NCBI GenBank assembly: GCA_947456995.1
Contig: CANGVB010000195.1
Coordinates: 1 to 6,865, forward strand
Source of the DNA: Bryobacteraceae bacterium
GTDB taxonomy: Bacteria; Acidobacteriota; Terriglobia; Bryobacterales; Bryobacteraceae
Length of the DNA: 6,865 nucleotides
Reading direction: 5' to 3'
The notes under the pieces: generated by a model
What the model was told of the DNA's origin: nothing
The model's input: only the letters and a program-made list of their open reading frames with translations
Database searches by the model: none
Position numbers and translations under genes: made by a program
In this document: positions 1-6,754 of the stretch, one piece after another
Layout: each line of letters begins with the position of its first letter
How positions within the stretch are numbered: position 1 is the first letter of the stretch

Positions 1-353
1 GCATCTTCAAGCACGGAAGGATAAACGGGAAAGTCGTTAGGAAAAATGCTGTAGTGGCTCACCGCTTCTTTCATCTGCCAGCTATTGCGACCCGCAAGGA
101 TCGTCGCCCTGCACGGCGAACACTTCGGGTTTGAAGTGAAGGCATTGGCAAACACAACACCCTCTCGCGCAACCCGGTCGAAGTGCGGGGTCTTTAGCCA
201 CGGCACACCAAAGAAGGACGCATGGCGATTCGACCAATCGTCCGCGATAAAGAACAGGATGTTCGGCCTGCGGCCGCTTTGAGGCTGGGCCAAACTGGCA
301 CCCGTCAACAGAGAAGCAGAACTACGCAGGAAATGGCGGCGGGAAAAAGGCAT
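1..353 (-). CDS. Exported sulfatase, N-terminal part (runs off the left edge)
   Basis: Reading from the ATG at 353 leftward gives 117 residues of a type I (formylglycine-dependent) sulfatase, with the C-terminal three quarters outside the window. The N-terminus has a near-canonical twin-arginine motif, SRRHFLR (residues 4-10), a hydrophobic stretch, and a likely cleavage after A22 (ASLA/Q), so export by Tat is inferred. The sulfatase core opens at RPNILFFIADD (29-39), where D38 and D39 should bind the Ca ion. The maturation site is C78-S-P-C-R82 followed by ATILAG; C78 would become formylglycine. The stretch WQMKEAVSHY (92-101) followed by a Pro-Phe rich segment resembles heparan N-sulfatase/sulfamidase-like members from memory, so an N-sulfoglucosamine-type substrate is possible but unproven. 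It starts 17 bp after the stop of the upstream sulfatase gene, with AGGA 8 nt before the ATG, so it is probably the second gene of one operon. Sulfatase family is near certain; substrate is a guess. Confidence 0.9.
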   Translation of the reverse strand, partial: MPFSRRHFLRSSASLLTGASLAQPQSGRRPNILFFIADDWSNRHASFFGVPWLKTPHFDRVAREGVVFANAFTSNPKCSPCRATILAGRNSWQMKEAVSHYSIFPNDFPVYPSVLED

Positions 354-370
354 CTCCAATATCCTATGCC

Positions 371-1789
371 CTAACGCCGCGAATTGAGATACTCCGATAC
401 CGACCGATACATCCGGTCCTTGTAAAGCCGGCCACCGTCTTCAACAGGTGCAGACCAGTTGTGGCTCCAGGAATCTCCCGTGCTCTTCATGTACTCCTGA
501 ATGCGAGCTTCGAGTCTCGGAATCACAAACTCCTGAGCTGACGCATCTCCAATCAGATTCTTGCGTTGATAGGGGTCAGCCTCCAGATCAAACAATACCC
601 AGGGTTTGTCGATGTAACGGGCATACATATAACGATCCGTGCGCACACCTCTCCAGCCGGCAGCAGTGCCATCTCCGGCATAAGGCCCAAAAATCTGGAA
701 GAACGCATCCTTGCGAGTCTTGCTTGTCTTGCCCTGCACCGTCTTCGAAAGATCAAGCCCCTGAAACCCTGCCGGCACATTCACACCACACAGCCCAAGA
801 GTCGTTGCCGGAATATCGATATGCGAGAACAGATTGTCGTTTACCCTTCCTTGCTTCATGAAGCGGGGATAGTGAACAATCCCCGGCACACGAATCGATT
901 CCTCATAAGGCTTGCGCTTCAGCCGTAACCCGTGCGAGCCAAGCATGTCCCCGTGATCTGAAAAGAAAAACAACGCCGTGTCTTCCGCATGGCGAGATTG
1001 CGACACAGCCTTCCTCAACCGCCCCACCTGATCGTCCACAGCCGTACAGGCAGCATAGTAAGCGGCAAGATTCTTGCGCGTCACTCCGCGCTCCACTTCT
1101 TCATAGTTCGCACGCACTCGAATCTTTTCAGGGTCAAAGCGCTTCATGTATTCTTCTGGCGCGCCATAAGGATCATGTGGAGGCCCCGGAGCCACCATCA
1201 GAAAATAAGGCTGATCGGAATTCTTCTGCTCGTCTAGAAACTCAAGCGCAAGGTCAGTCCAGCCCTCAGCCTCAAACTTGCCCATCTCGATCGGCTTCGC
1301 GTCATCGCGAAAGTACTGCGCCTTGAAGTGATCGTGGCTGCACTGATTCGCCGCCCAGAAATCGAAACCCAGTCGCCGCTCCCCCGGCGGAATAAACCCG
1401 GGCATCCGCGGCCCGCCATCCAGATGCCACTTGCCAATAAACCCGGTGCGATACCCTGCCCCACGCAACGCCTTGGCAATCGTATTCGAGTTCTCGTTCA
1501 ACCGCAGATCGTTTGCTGTCATGCCATTGACATGACAGTACTGGCCCGTCATCAGGATCGCCCGAGCCGGGCAACAGACGGGAGTATTGGCCACCGTATT
1601 GCGAAACTGCAAGCCATCTTTGGCCAACTGGTCCAGGTGCGGCGTCTTCGCGTTTTCGTCGCCCATCGACCCAAGCGCCTGCCCGCGCCACTGATCCGGC
1701 ATGTACCAGATGATGTTCGGCTGTTTCGGTTTCGCCTTCGAAAGCAGCAATCCGGGAGCACTTCCCAACAAAGCACGTCTCGTCAACAT
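371..1789 (-). CDS. Exported formylglycine-dependent sulfatase (complete, 472 aa)
   Basis: This is a complete alkaline-phosphatase-fold sulfatase, expected to hydrolyse sulfate esters, and its length is normal for the family. The leader has a twin-arginine pair (MLTRRALLGS) and a short hydrophobic segment ending near residue 20, so it is probably exported, perhaps by Tat. The core begins at PNIIWYMPDQ, with D32 and Q33 as metal ligands (Q replaces the commoner second D, as in several bacterial subfamilies). The maturation motif is C72-C-P-A-R76 followed by AILMTG, with C72 as the formylglycine precursor; it fits the classic sulfatase signature. Other active-site candidates are K120 and H122 in GKWHLDGG, H205 in PPHDPY, D278/H279 in SDHGDMLGSHG, and K291 or K293. 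The start is supported by AAAGGAG 9 nt upstream. It is the first gene of a probable two-sulfatase operon, divergent from the receptor gene. The substrate (sulfated glycan, choline sulfate or another ester) cannot be read from the sequence. Confidence 0.95.
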   Translation of the reverse strand: MLTRRALLGSAPGLLLSKAKPKQPNIIWYMPDQWRGQALGSMGDENAKTPHLDQLAKDGLQFRNTVANTPVCCPARAILMTGQYCHVNGMTANDLRLNENSNTIAKALRGAGYRTGFIGKWHLDGGPRMPGFIPPGERRLGFDFWAANQCSHDHFKAQYFRDDAKPIEMGKFEAEGWTDLALEFLDEQKNSDQPYFLMVAPGPPHDPYGAPEEYMKRFDPEKIRVRANYEEVERGVTRKNLAAYYAACTAVDDQVGRLRKAVSQSRHAEDTALFFFSDHGDMLGSHGLRLKRKPYEESIRVPGIVHYPRFMKQGRVNDNLFSHIDIPATTLGLCGVNVPAGFQGLDLSKTVQGKTSKTRKDAFFQIFGPYAGDGTAAGWRGVRTDRYMYARYIDKPWVLFDLEADPYQRKNLIGDASAQEFVIPRLEARIQEYMKSTGDSWSHNWSAPVEDGGRLYKDRMYRSVSEYLNSRR

Positions 1790-1798
1790 TAACTTTTT

Positions 1799-1805
1799 CT
1801 CCTTT
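1799..1805 (-). promoter_or_regulatory. Ribosome binding site of the complete sulfatase gene
   Basis: The minus strand reads AAAGGAG, then 9 nt, then the ATG at 1789. This is a strong Shine-Dalgarno match at normal spacing and fixes the sulfatase start. No convincing minus-strand -35/-10 pair was found in the roughly 100 bp upstream; the sulfatase promoter must be weak, of another sigma class, or unrecognised by eye. Confidence 0.75.
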
Positions 1806-1850
1806 AGAAGAGGCCCAAACCTGTCATTTCCTCGAATTCACCGCTCTGGC

Positions 1851-1874
1851 AGTGTCCGATACCACCTTGACACT
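1851..1874. promoter_or_regulatory. Inverted repeat overlapping the receptor -35 (possible operator)
   Basis: AGTGTC (1851-1856) and GACACT (1869-1874) form a perfect 6-bp inverted repeat separated by 12 bp. The right arm overlaps the TTGACA -35 hexamer, so part of the match is explained by the promoter itself. A bound regulator here would block RNA polymerase at the receptor promoter. No regulator gene lies in the window. Six-base arms can arise by chance, so this is tentative. Confidence 0.3.
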
Positions 1875-1896
1875 ATTGCGCGAGACTCGCTATAAA
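1867..1896 (+). promoter_or_regulatory. Sigma70-like promoter of the TonB-dependent receptor gene
   Basis: TTGACA (1867-1872, a perfect -35) and TATAAA (1891-1896, five of six to the -10 consensus) are separated by 18 bp. Transcription would start near 1903, giving a leader of about 44 nt before the ATG at 1947. The spacer holds a short perfect dyad, GCGAG-A-CTCGC (1880-1890), directly upstream of the -10. The promoter lies in the divergent region between the sulfatase operon and the receptor gene and points toward the receptor. A near-consensus promoter fits an abundantly made outer-membrane protein. Confidence 0.75.
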
Positions 1897-1935
1897 TGAT
1901 TGAGTCCTTTTTTCTCAGAGGACTATCTCAGTCTC

Positions 1936-1941
1936 AAGGGG
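1936..1941 (+). promoter_or_regulatory. Ribosome binding site that decides the receptor start
   Basis: AAGGGG lies 5 nt before the ATG at 1947. The alternative in-frame ATG at 1896 has no Shine-Dalgarno sequence, and its A is the last base of the -10 hexamer, upstream of the expected transcription start. Starting at 1947 also leaves a clean signal peptide at the N-terminus. Confidence 0.75.
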
Positions 1942-1946
1942 TCAAC

Positions 1947-4900
1947 ATGAATCAAACTCGCCACAAGAGCCTTGTGCTCTTCGCAGCGACCATGCTGATG
2001 CTCGCGCTTTCAGTAGCGCCGGCAGCAGCTCAAGTATTATACGGATCAATCACCGGCACGGTGGAAGATCCTTCTGGAAGCGTCGTTCCTGGCGCTAAAA
2101 TCACAGCAACCAACACCGGCACCGGCCAGGTTTTTGAAGCTGTTTCCGACTCAAACGGAAACTTCACCATGCTCAATCTCCTTCCCGGTTCCTACGACCT
2201 GAAGCTTGCTCAACAGGGCTTCAAGGGTGTGTCGCGCACTGGCGTGAACATCACACCGAACGTCGTCACCCGTACCAACTTCCGTATGGAAGTCGGCGCA
2301 CTCAGCGAACAGATCACTGTCGCAGCCGAAACCATGTCACTGCAGACCGACAAAGCAGACACGCACTCAGAAATCACCGCACAGGCCGTAAAGACTCTTC
2401 CGTTGCCGAATCTTCGCAACTACCAGAGCTTGATCAACCTCGTGCCTGGCGCAACCCCGGCATCGCTGCAGAATTCCATCACCGATACCCCCATGCGTTC
2501 ACTGCGTACCAACATCAACGGCACCAATGCAAACAACAACGTAACCCGTATCGACGGCGCTGCCTCAGTTAACCTCTGGCTGCCTCACCACGCCGGTTAC
2601 GTCATGCCTGCAGAAATGCTTGAGACCGTCAACATCACCACCACCAACGGCGATGCCGAACAGGGCATGGCTGGTGGCGCATCTGTGACCCTCATCACCA
2701 AGTCTGGTACCAACGAATTCCACGGCAGCGCCTTCGAATTCCATGACAACCAGCGCATGCGCGCACGCAACTTCTTCTTCACCCCCACCACCGTAAAGCC
2801 CGTCCGTATCTACAACAACTTCGGCGGCACCATCGGCGGTCCGATCGTGAAGAACAAGCTCTTCTTCTTCTACTCTTACGACAACACCAAGCAGCGCGAC
2901 GGCGCCTTCGGCCGTTACTCGGTACCCACCGACGACATCCGCGCCGGCAACTTCAGCGCAACTGGCACAACACTCTTTGACCCTGCCAGCAGCTCTGTTG
3001 TAGCCAACCGCACCCCCTTCCCTGGCAACATCATCCCGGCCAACCGTATCAGCCCGATCGCACTCCGCATTCAGGCTTTTTATCCTCAGGCCAATATTGC
3101 CGGTGCTGCACAGAACAATTACGCAATCGGTGCAACTCCCCAGTTCAACCGTATGTATAACGACGTGAAGATCAACTTCAACCGCAGCCAGAAACACTCC
3201 ATCTGGGGCCGCTTCGGTCAGATGGATGCTCTCGTTGGTGGTCGCGGTATCTTCGGCGACGGCGTAGGCCCTGCCCCCGGTTCAGACCCTGGTCTCGGCG
3301 ATACCCGTGTTCGTAACACCTCAGCTGGCCACACCTACACGATCAGCCCCAACCTCCTTTTGGACGGTGTATTCGGCTATCAGCGTCAGGACCAGGTCGT
3401 TCAGGGTCAGGACTTCGGTCAGGACTTCTCAGCACGGCTCGGTATCCCCGGCATCGGCGGCCCAGATCCTCGCGAGCGTGGCATGCCCAACATCTCCATC
3501 AACGGCTACAATGGCTTCGGCGTACCTAACTGGATGCCCCTCACCCGTATCGAAGAAAACTTCACCACCACGCACACCCTGCGCTGGATCAAGGGTAAGC
3601 ACAACTTCGCATTCGGCTTTGACGGTGTTCTCTATCGCATGAACCACTGGCAGCCAGAACTCGGCGCGGGTCCCCGTGGCGCGTTCAGCTTCAGCGGTGG
3701 TATCACCACCAACTCCGGCACCTTCAACAACTTCAACGGCTACGGCGCCTTCCTTCTCGGCGAATCCAACAACGTACAGAAGAGCTTGCAGTACATTCTT
3801 GCCACCGCGCGTGAATGGCAGTTTGGCTTCTTCGCTCAGGATCGTTGGCAGGTAAGCCGCAAGCTCACCGTTAACCTTGGCTTGCGCTACGAAAACTACC
3901 CCCTCATGGGCCGCTCCAATGGCAAGGGTATCGAACGTCTCGATCCTGAAACCAACATCGTCACCCTCGGTGGCCGTGGCAACGTACCGCGCAACAACGG
4001 CTTTACCGTTGGCCAGCTGAACTTTGCTCCCCGCATCGGTATCGCTTACCGTCTCAACGACAGCACTGTGGTCCGCACCGGCTACGGTATCAACTACAGC
4101 CCGCTGCCCTGGTCACGTCCTCTGCGCGGCTTCTATCCGCTCACTGTGAACTTCGCCTTCGATGCTCCCGATGCAAACTCTTCCATCCGCTCCCTCGCTC
4201 AGGGTATCCCCCCTGTAACGGGTCCGGATCTCAGCACCGGTTCAGTCGTACTGCCTCCCGTTGCTGACATGCGTTCGCCTGTCTCCGGTCAGATCACCCG
4301 CGGCTACACCCAGAGCTGGAACTTCACCATCGAGCGCAAGCTCCCTGGCCAGTTCCTCGGCAGTGTTGCTTACGTCGGCACCCAGAGCGTCCACCTCATG
4401 GGCGACCGCGACATCAACTCTGGTCAGGTAATCGGCGCCGGTAACCCTGGCCGTCCTTACTCAGCCCGCTTTGGTCGCAACATCTCCACTCTGATGTGGG
4501 ATGGCTACCTCAGCTCGCGCTATCACTCACTGCAGACTTCGATTCGCCGCTCCGCCAAGGGCCTCACCGTTCAGGGTGCTTACACCTGGGCAAAGGCCAT
4601 CAACGCTGCTGACGACGAAGGCTGGCAGGGTGTCACCTACAACTGGGGTCCTGCATTCAACCGCAACGTTGCCGATGCCGGATACGACCGTCGCCACGTT
4701 CTGCAAATGGGCTATGTTTATGACCTTCCTTACGGCAAGGGCATGAAGTTTGGCTCTAACGCACCCAAGGCTCTCAACATGATCGCTGGTGGCTGGAGTG
4801 TCAGTGGTGTAACCGCTGCCTTCACCGGCACCCCCTTCACCCCGTCTTCACCTGCCGGCACCCTCAACCTGCCTGGCAATGCCCAGACCCCCGATCAGGT

Positions 4901-5249
4901 CAACCTCAACGTTGCCCGCCTCGAAGGAATTGGCCCTGACAAGACCTTCTATGACACCAGCGCATTCTCGCGCGTCATCCTCGCTCCTGGCGAAGTTGGC
5001 CGTTTCGGCTCCATGGGCCGCAACAGCCTCCGCAACCCCGGTTCATTCCGCACCGACCTCACGCTGGCAAAGAACTTTGCCGTCACTGAGCGCGTTGCTT
5101 TGACCTTCCGTGCGGAAGCTTACAACTTCACCAATAGCCGTCTCTCGACCGGCTTTGCATCCACCGACGTAACCAACCCGAACTTCCTGCGTGTCCTGAG
5201 CGCCGCTGACGAACGTCAGTTCCGCCTCGTACTCCGCTTGCAGTTCTAA
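1947..5249 (+). CDS. Oar-like TonB-dependent receptor with carboxypeptidase-regulatory-like N-terminal domain
   Basis: An outer-membrane receptor of 1100 residues, counted from the ATG at 1947, probably importing a large or scarce substrate using TonB energy. A signal peptide (basic MNQTRHK, hydrophobic core, APAAA) should be cut near A28/Q29. Residues about 30-115 form a CarboxypepD_reg-like beta-sandwich: YGSITGTVEDPSGSVVPGA, then SDSNGNFTMLNLLPGSYDL. A plug follows to about residue 265, with LPLPNLRNYQSLINLVPG, RIDGAASVN, PAEMLETVNI and SGTNEFHGSAFEFH, which are typical of this acidobacterial family. The rest is a 22-strand-type barrel beginning around NNFGGTIGGPIVKNKLFFF and ending in LVLRLQF, with the terminal Phe expected of BAM substrates. 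No SusD partner lies in the window. It has its own strong promoter and a strong terminator, so it is mainly monocistronic. Codon choice (mostly AAC, AAG, CGT/CGC, GGT/GGC) suggests high expression. Family is very secure; the substrate is unknown, with sulfated glycan inferred only from the divergent sulfatases. Confidence 0.93.
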   Translation: MNQTRHKSLVLFAATMLMLALSVAPAAAQVLYGSITGTVEDPSGSVVPGAKITATNTGTGQVFEAVSDSNGNFTMLNLLPGSYDLKLAQQGFKGVSRTGVNITPNVVTRTNFRMEVGALSEQITVAAETMSLQTDKADTHSEITAQAVKTLPLPNLRNYQSLINLVPGATPASLQNSITDTPMRSLRTNINGTNANNNVTRIDGAASVNLWLPHHAGYVMPAEMLETVNITTTNGDAEQGMAGGASVTLITKSGTNEFHGSAFEFHDNQRMRARNFFFTPTTVKPVRIYNNFGGTIGGPIVKNKLFFFYSYDNTKQRDGAFGRYSVPTDDIRAGNFSATGTTLFDPASSSVVANRTPFPGNIIPANRISPIALRIQAFYPQANIAGAAQNNYAIGATPQFNRMYNDVKINFNRSQKHSIWGRFGQMDALVGGRGIFGDGVGPAPGSDPGLGDTRVRNTSAGHTYTISPNLLLDGVFGYQRQDQVVQGQDFGQDFSARLGIPGIGGPDPRERGMPNISINGYNGFGVPNWMPLTRIEENFTTTHTLRWIKGKHNFAFGFDGVLYRMNHWQPELGAGPRGAFSFSGGITTNSGTFNNFNGYGAFLLGESNNVQKSLQYILATAREWQFGFFAQDRWQVSRKLTVNLGLRYENYPLMGRSNGKGIERLDPETNIVTLGGRGNVPRNNGFTVGQLNFAPRIGIAYRLNDSTVVRTGYGINYSPLPWSRPLRGFYPLTVNFAFDAPDANSSIRSLAQGIPPVTGPDLSTGSVVLPPVADMRSPVSGQITRGYTQSWNFTIERKLPGQFLGSVAYVGTQSVHLMGDRDINSGQVIGAGNPGRPYSARFGRNISTLMWDGYLSSRYHSLQTSIRRSAKGLTVQGAYTWAKAINAADDEGWQGVTYNWGPAFNRNVADAGYDRRHVLQMGYVYDLPYGKGMKFGSNAPKALNMIAGGWSVSGVTAAFTGTPFTPSSPAGTLNLPGNAQTPDQVNLNVARLEGIGPDKTFYDTSAFSRVILAPGEVGRFGSMGRNSLRNPGSFRTDLTLAKNFAVTERVALTFRAEAYNFTNSRLSTGFASTDVTNPNFLRVLSAADERQFRLVLRLQF
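3405..3428 (+). repeat. Perfect 12-bp tandem duplication inside the receptor gene
   Basis: GGTCAGGACTTC occurs twice back to back, in frame, encoding Gly-Gln-Asp-Phe twice (receptor residues 487-494). The copies are identical at the DNA level, which suggests a recent slippage duplication. It falls in the barrel region, plausibly in a loop. Confidence 0.85.
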
Positions 5250-5269
5250 GCTGGGAAACAATCCAAACA

Positions 5270-5306
5270 AAAGGCGGTTCGCTTCGGCGAACCGCCTTTG
5301 TTTTTT
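5270..5306 (+). terminator. Intrinsic terminator after the receptor gene
   Basis: A perfect 10-bp GC-rich stem (GGCGGTTCGC paired with GCGAACCGCC, 5273-5282 and 5287-5296) is closed by a stable C(UUCG)G tetraloop. It is extended by three A-T pairs and followed by a G and six T residues. It begins 21 bp after the receptor stop. The reverse strand would give only a weaker, interrupted U-run (TTTTGTTTG), so it acts mainly rightward. The next gene starts 14 bp past the T-run. Confidence 0.93.
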
Positions 5307-5320
5307 GCCAACATAGAATT

Positions 5321-6754
5321 ATGCTCTTGCTAATCTTGGCCATCTCCCTTCTCCAGGGCCAATCCGCCGCTCAGGCCGAAAAAGCAAACCGGGCAAAAGC
5401 TCTCCTCGCCGAAAACAAATTCAACGAAGCCGCCGCCCTCTACACAGAACTCGTCCAACAACTCCCCGGCAACCCCGGCCTCCTCCTCAATCAAGGCATG
5501 GCCCTCCACATGTCCGGTGCAGACGCCAAAGCCATTCCACCTCTCGAAGCCGCCCTCAAGCTCAACCCCAACATCCCCCCCGCCCTGCTCTTCCTCGGTG
5601 CCAGCTACCTCCGCACCAATCAACCCGCCAAAGCCATTGCCCCGCTCGAGAAATTCACCACCCTCGACCCCAACCACCTCGAAGCCCGCCAAATGCTGGT
5701 CGACGCAGCCAACATCTCGGGCCAACCCGCCCGCGCCATTCCTCACCTGGAAAAGCTCGGTCTCTATTACGATCTCGGGCGCGCTTACGAAGCCCTGGCC
5801 TTCGACACCTTTGCCCAACTGGAAAAGCTCTACCCCGAATCCGGCCCCTTCTTTGCGCTCCTGGCCGACTCCCGCTCCAAAACCAGCCAGCGCCGCGCCG
5901 CCTTCTTCCTCTACCGCAAGGCCCTCGAAAAAGTCCCCACCCTCCACGGCATCCGAACCTCCATCGCCGAGATCTACCGCGCGAGCGGCAACCCCGAATG
6001 GGCCCTCCACGAAGAAGCAGCCGAAGCGAAACTCCCAGCCCCCAATTGCAAACTCAAAACCCCCGAGTGTGAATACATCGCCAGCCGCTACACCAGCGCA
6101 ATCCGTCTGTCCAAAGCCTCCAACAGCGCCATCAACCTCTACTGGCGCACCCGCTCCTACAACCAGCTCGCCACCGAAGCATTCAATAGTCTCAGGCCCG
6201 GCACCCCAGATTCTTACCGCTACATAGCCGAAACCAGCCGAGACCAAAACCGTCACGCTGACGCCGCCGACGCCTGGAAGCAAGCCCTCCAACTCGTCCC
6301 AGACCAGCCCGACTACCAGCGCGAACTCGCCGCCACCTACCTCACGCTAAAGAACTACGACGAAGCTCAAAAGCTAACCACCCAACTGCTGGCAAAAGAA
6401 CCCAATGCCGCCGACATAAATCATCTCCAGGGAGACTTGTTCCTAGCCCAACAACTCCCCGACAAAGCCGAGCCCTTCCTGGCCAAAGCCGCAAAGCTCG
6501 CACCCACCGTCCTTGCCGCTCGCGCTTCCTACGCCCGCGCACTCCTCGCTCTCGGCAAGCCCAAAGAAGCCCTCCCGCACGTCACAGCCGCTCTGCCTCT
6601 AGACACCGACGGCAGCCTTCACATCCAGCTCGCCCGCGCCTATCAGGCCAGCGGCCAAACCGAAGCAGCCAAGCTTGCCATGGCCAAATACCAGGAGATC
6701 CAGTCCCGCTCAAGCAAGCAGGAAGAAGTGCCCGAAATCGCTCCCCCAAAATGA
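5321..6754 (+). CDS. Exported tetratricopeptide-repeat protein (477 aa)
   Basis: A TPR superhelix protein, probably a protein-protein scaffold in the periplasm or at the cell surface. The N-terminus is a short hydrophobic leader (MLLLILAISLLQ) with a good signal peptidase site, AQA/E, at 17-20, but it lacks the usual basic residues. TPR-like helix pairs are visible at about 20-49, 53-83, 87-117, 176-206, 298-326, 331-360, 364-394, 398-428 and 432-460, for example NFNEAAALY-type and LARAYQASGQTEAA segments. Residues about 207-297 are a less regular central part containing the only two cysteines, C243 and C250, and YWRTRSYNQLA. The tail after 460 is charged and Pro-rich. The ATG at 5321 is the only plausible start; no Shine-Dalgarno sequence is visible. 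The stop overlaps the next gene's start (ATGA), indicating translational coupling. The coding strand is strikingly C-rich and G-poor, unlike the receptor gene. From memory, similar TPR proteins often precede CRTAC1-like genes in Acidobacteria; the biochemical role is unknown. Confidence 0.88.
   Translation: MLLLILAISLLQGQSAAQAEKANRAKALLAENKFNEAAALYTELVQQLPGNPGLLLNQGMALHMSGADAKAIPPLEAALKLNPNIPPALLFLGASYLRTNQPAKAIAPLEKFTTLDPNHLEARQMLVDAANISGQPARAIPHLEKLGLYYDLGRAYEALAFDTFAQLEKLYPESGPFFALLADSRSKTSQRRAAFFLYRKALEKVPTLHGIRTSIAEIYRASGNPEWALHEEAAEAKLPAPNCKLKTPECEYIASRYTSAIRLSKASNSAINLYWRTRSYNQLATEAFNSLRPGTPDSYRYIAETSRDQNRHADAADAWKQALQLVPDQPDYQRELAATYLTLKNYDEAQKLTTQLLAKEPNAADINHLQGDLFLAQQLPDKAEPFLAKAAKLAPTVLAARASYARALLALGKPKEALPHVTAALPLDTDGSLHIQLARAYQASGQTEAAKLAMAKYQEIQSRSSKQEEVPEIAPPK

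Noticed and set aside
85..282. 65-codon plus-strand frame at the left edge
   Set aside because: The minus strand here encodes a clear sulfatase N-terminus including the formylglycine motif; the plus frame is its shadow.
371..1789. Possible frameshift or pseudogene in the complete sulfatase
   Set aside because: The frame is uninterrupted, has normal family length and keeps all expected catalytic and metal-binding motifs.
1302..1792. Several overlapping open frames on both strands over the sulfatase N-terminal half
   Set aside because: The main minus-strand frame has all sulfatase motifs in register and a strong ribosome site; the others lack start signals and family resemblance.
1790..1860. 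Minus-strand promoter for the sulfatase operon (ATGACA with TAAAGG)
   Set aside because: The spacing is only about 15 bp, both hexamers are poor, and the -10 candidate overlaps the ribosome site.
2565..3197. 210-codon frame antisense to the receptor gene
   Set aside because: It lies entirely within a well-supported receptor reading frame (plug and early barrel), and the translation shows no recognisable domain.
5314..5319. TAGAAT as the TPR gene's -10 box
   Set aside because: No acceptable -35 lies 16-18 bp upstream (that DNA is the terminator stem), and the predicted transcript would begin after the start codon. It is kept only as part of the start-region puzzle.
5517..6227. 236-codon plus-strand frame inside the TPR gene
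   Set aside because: The product is almost entirely Pro, Ser, Thr, Ala and Lys, a frame-shifted reading of the same biased DNA. There is no independent start signal.
5330..6292. 320-codon open frame antisense to the TPR gene
   Set aside because: Its product is a low-complexity Gly/Val/Glu/Phe-rich string without a domain pattern. It results from the C-rich, Leu/Ser-codon bias of the TPR gene, which has clear repeats on the plus strand.
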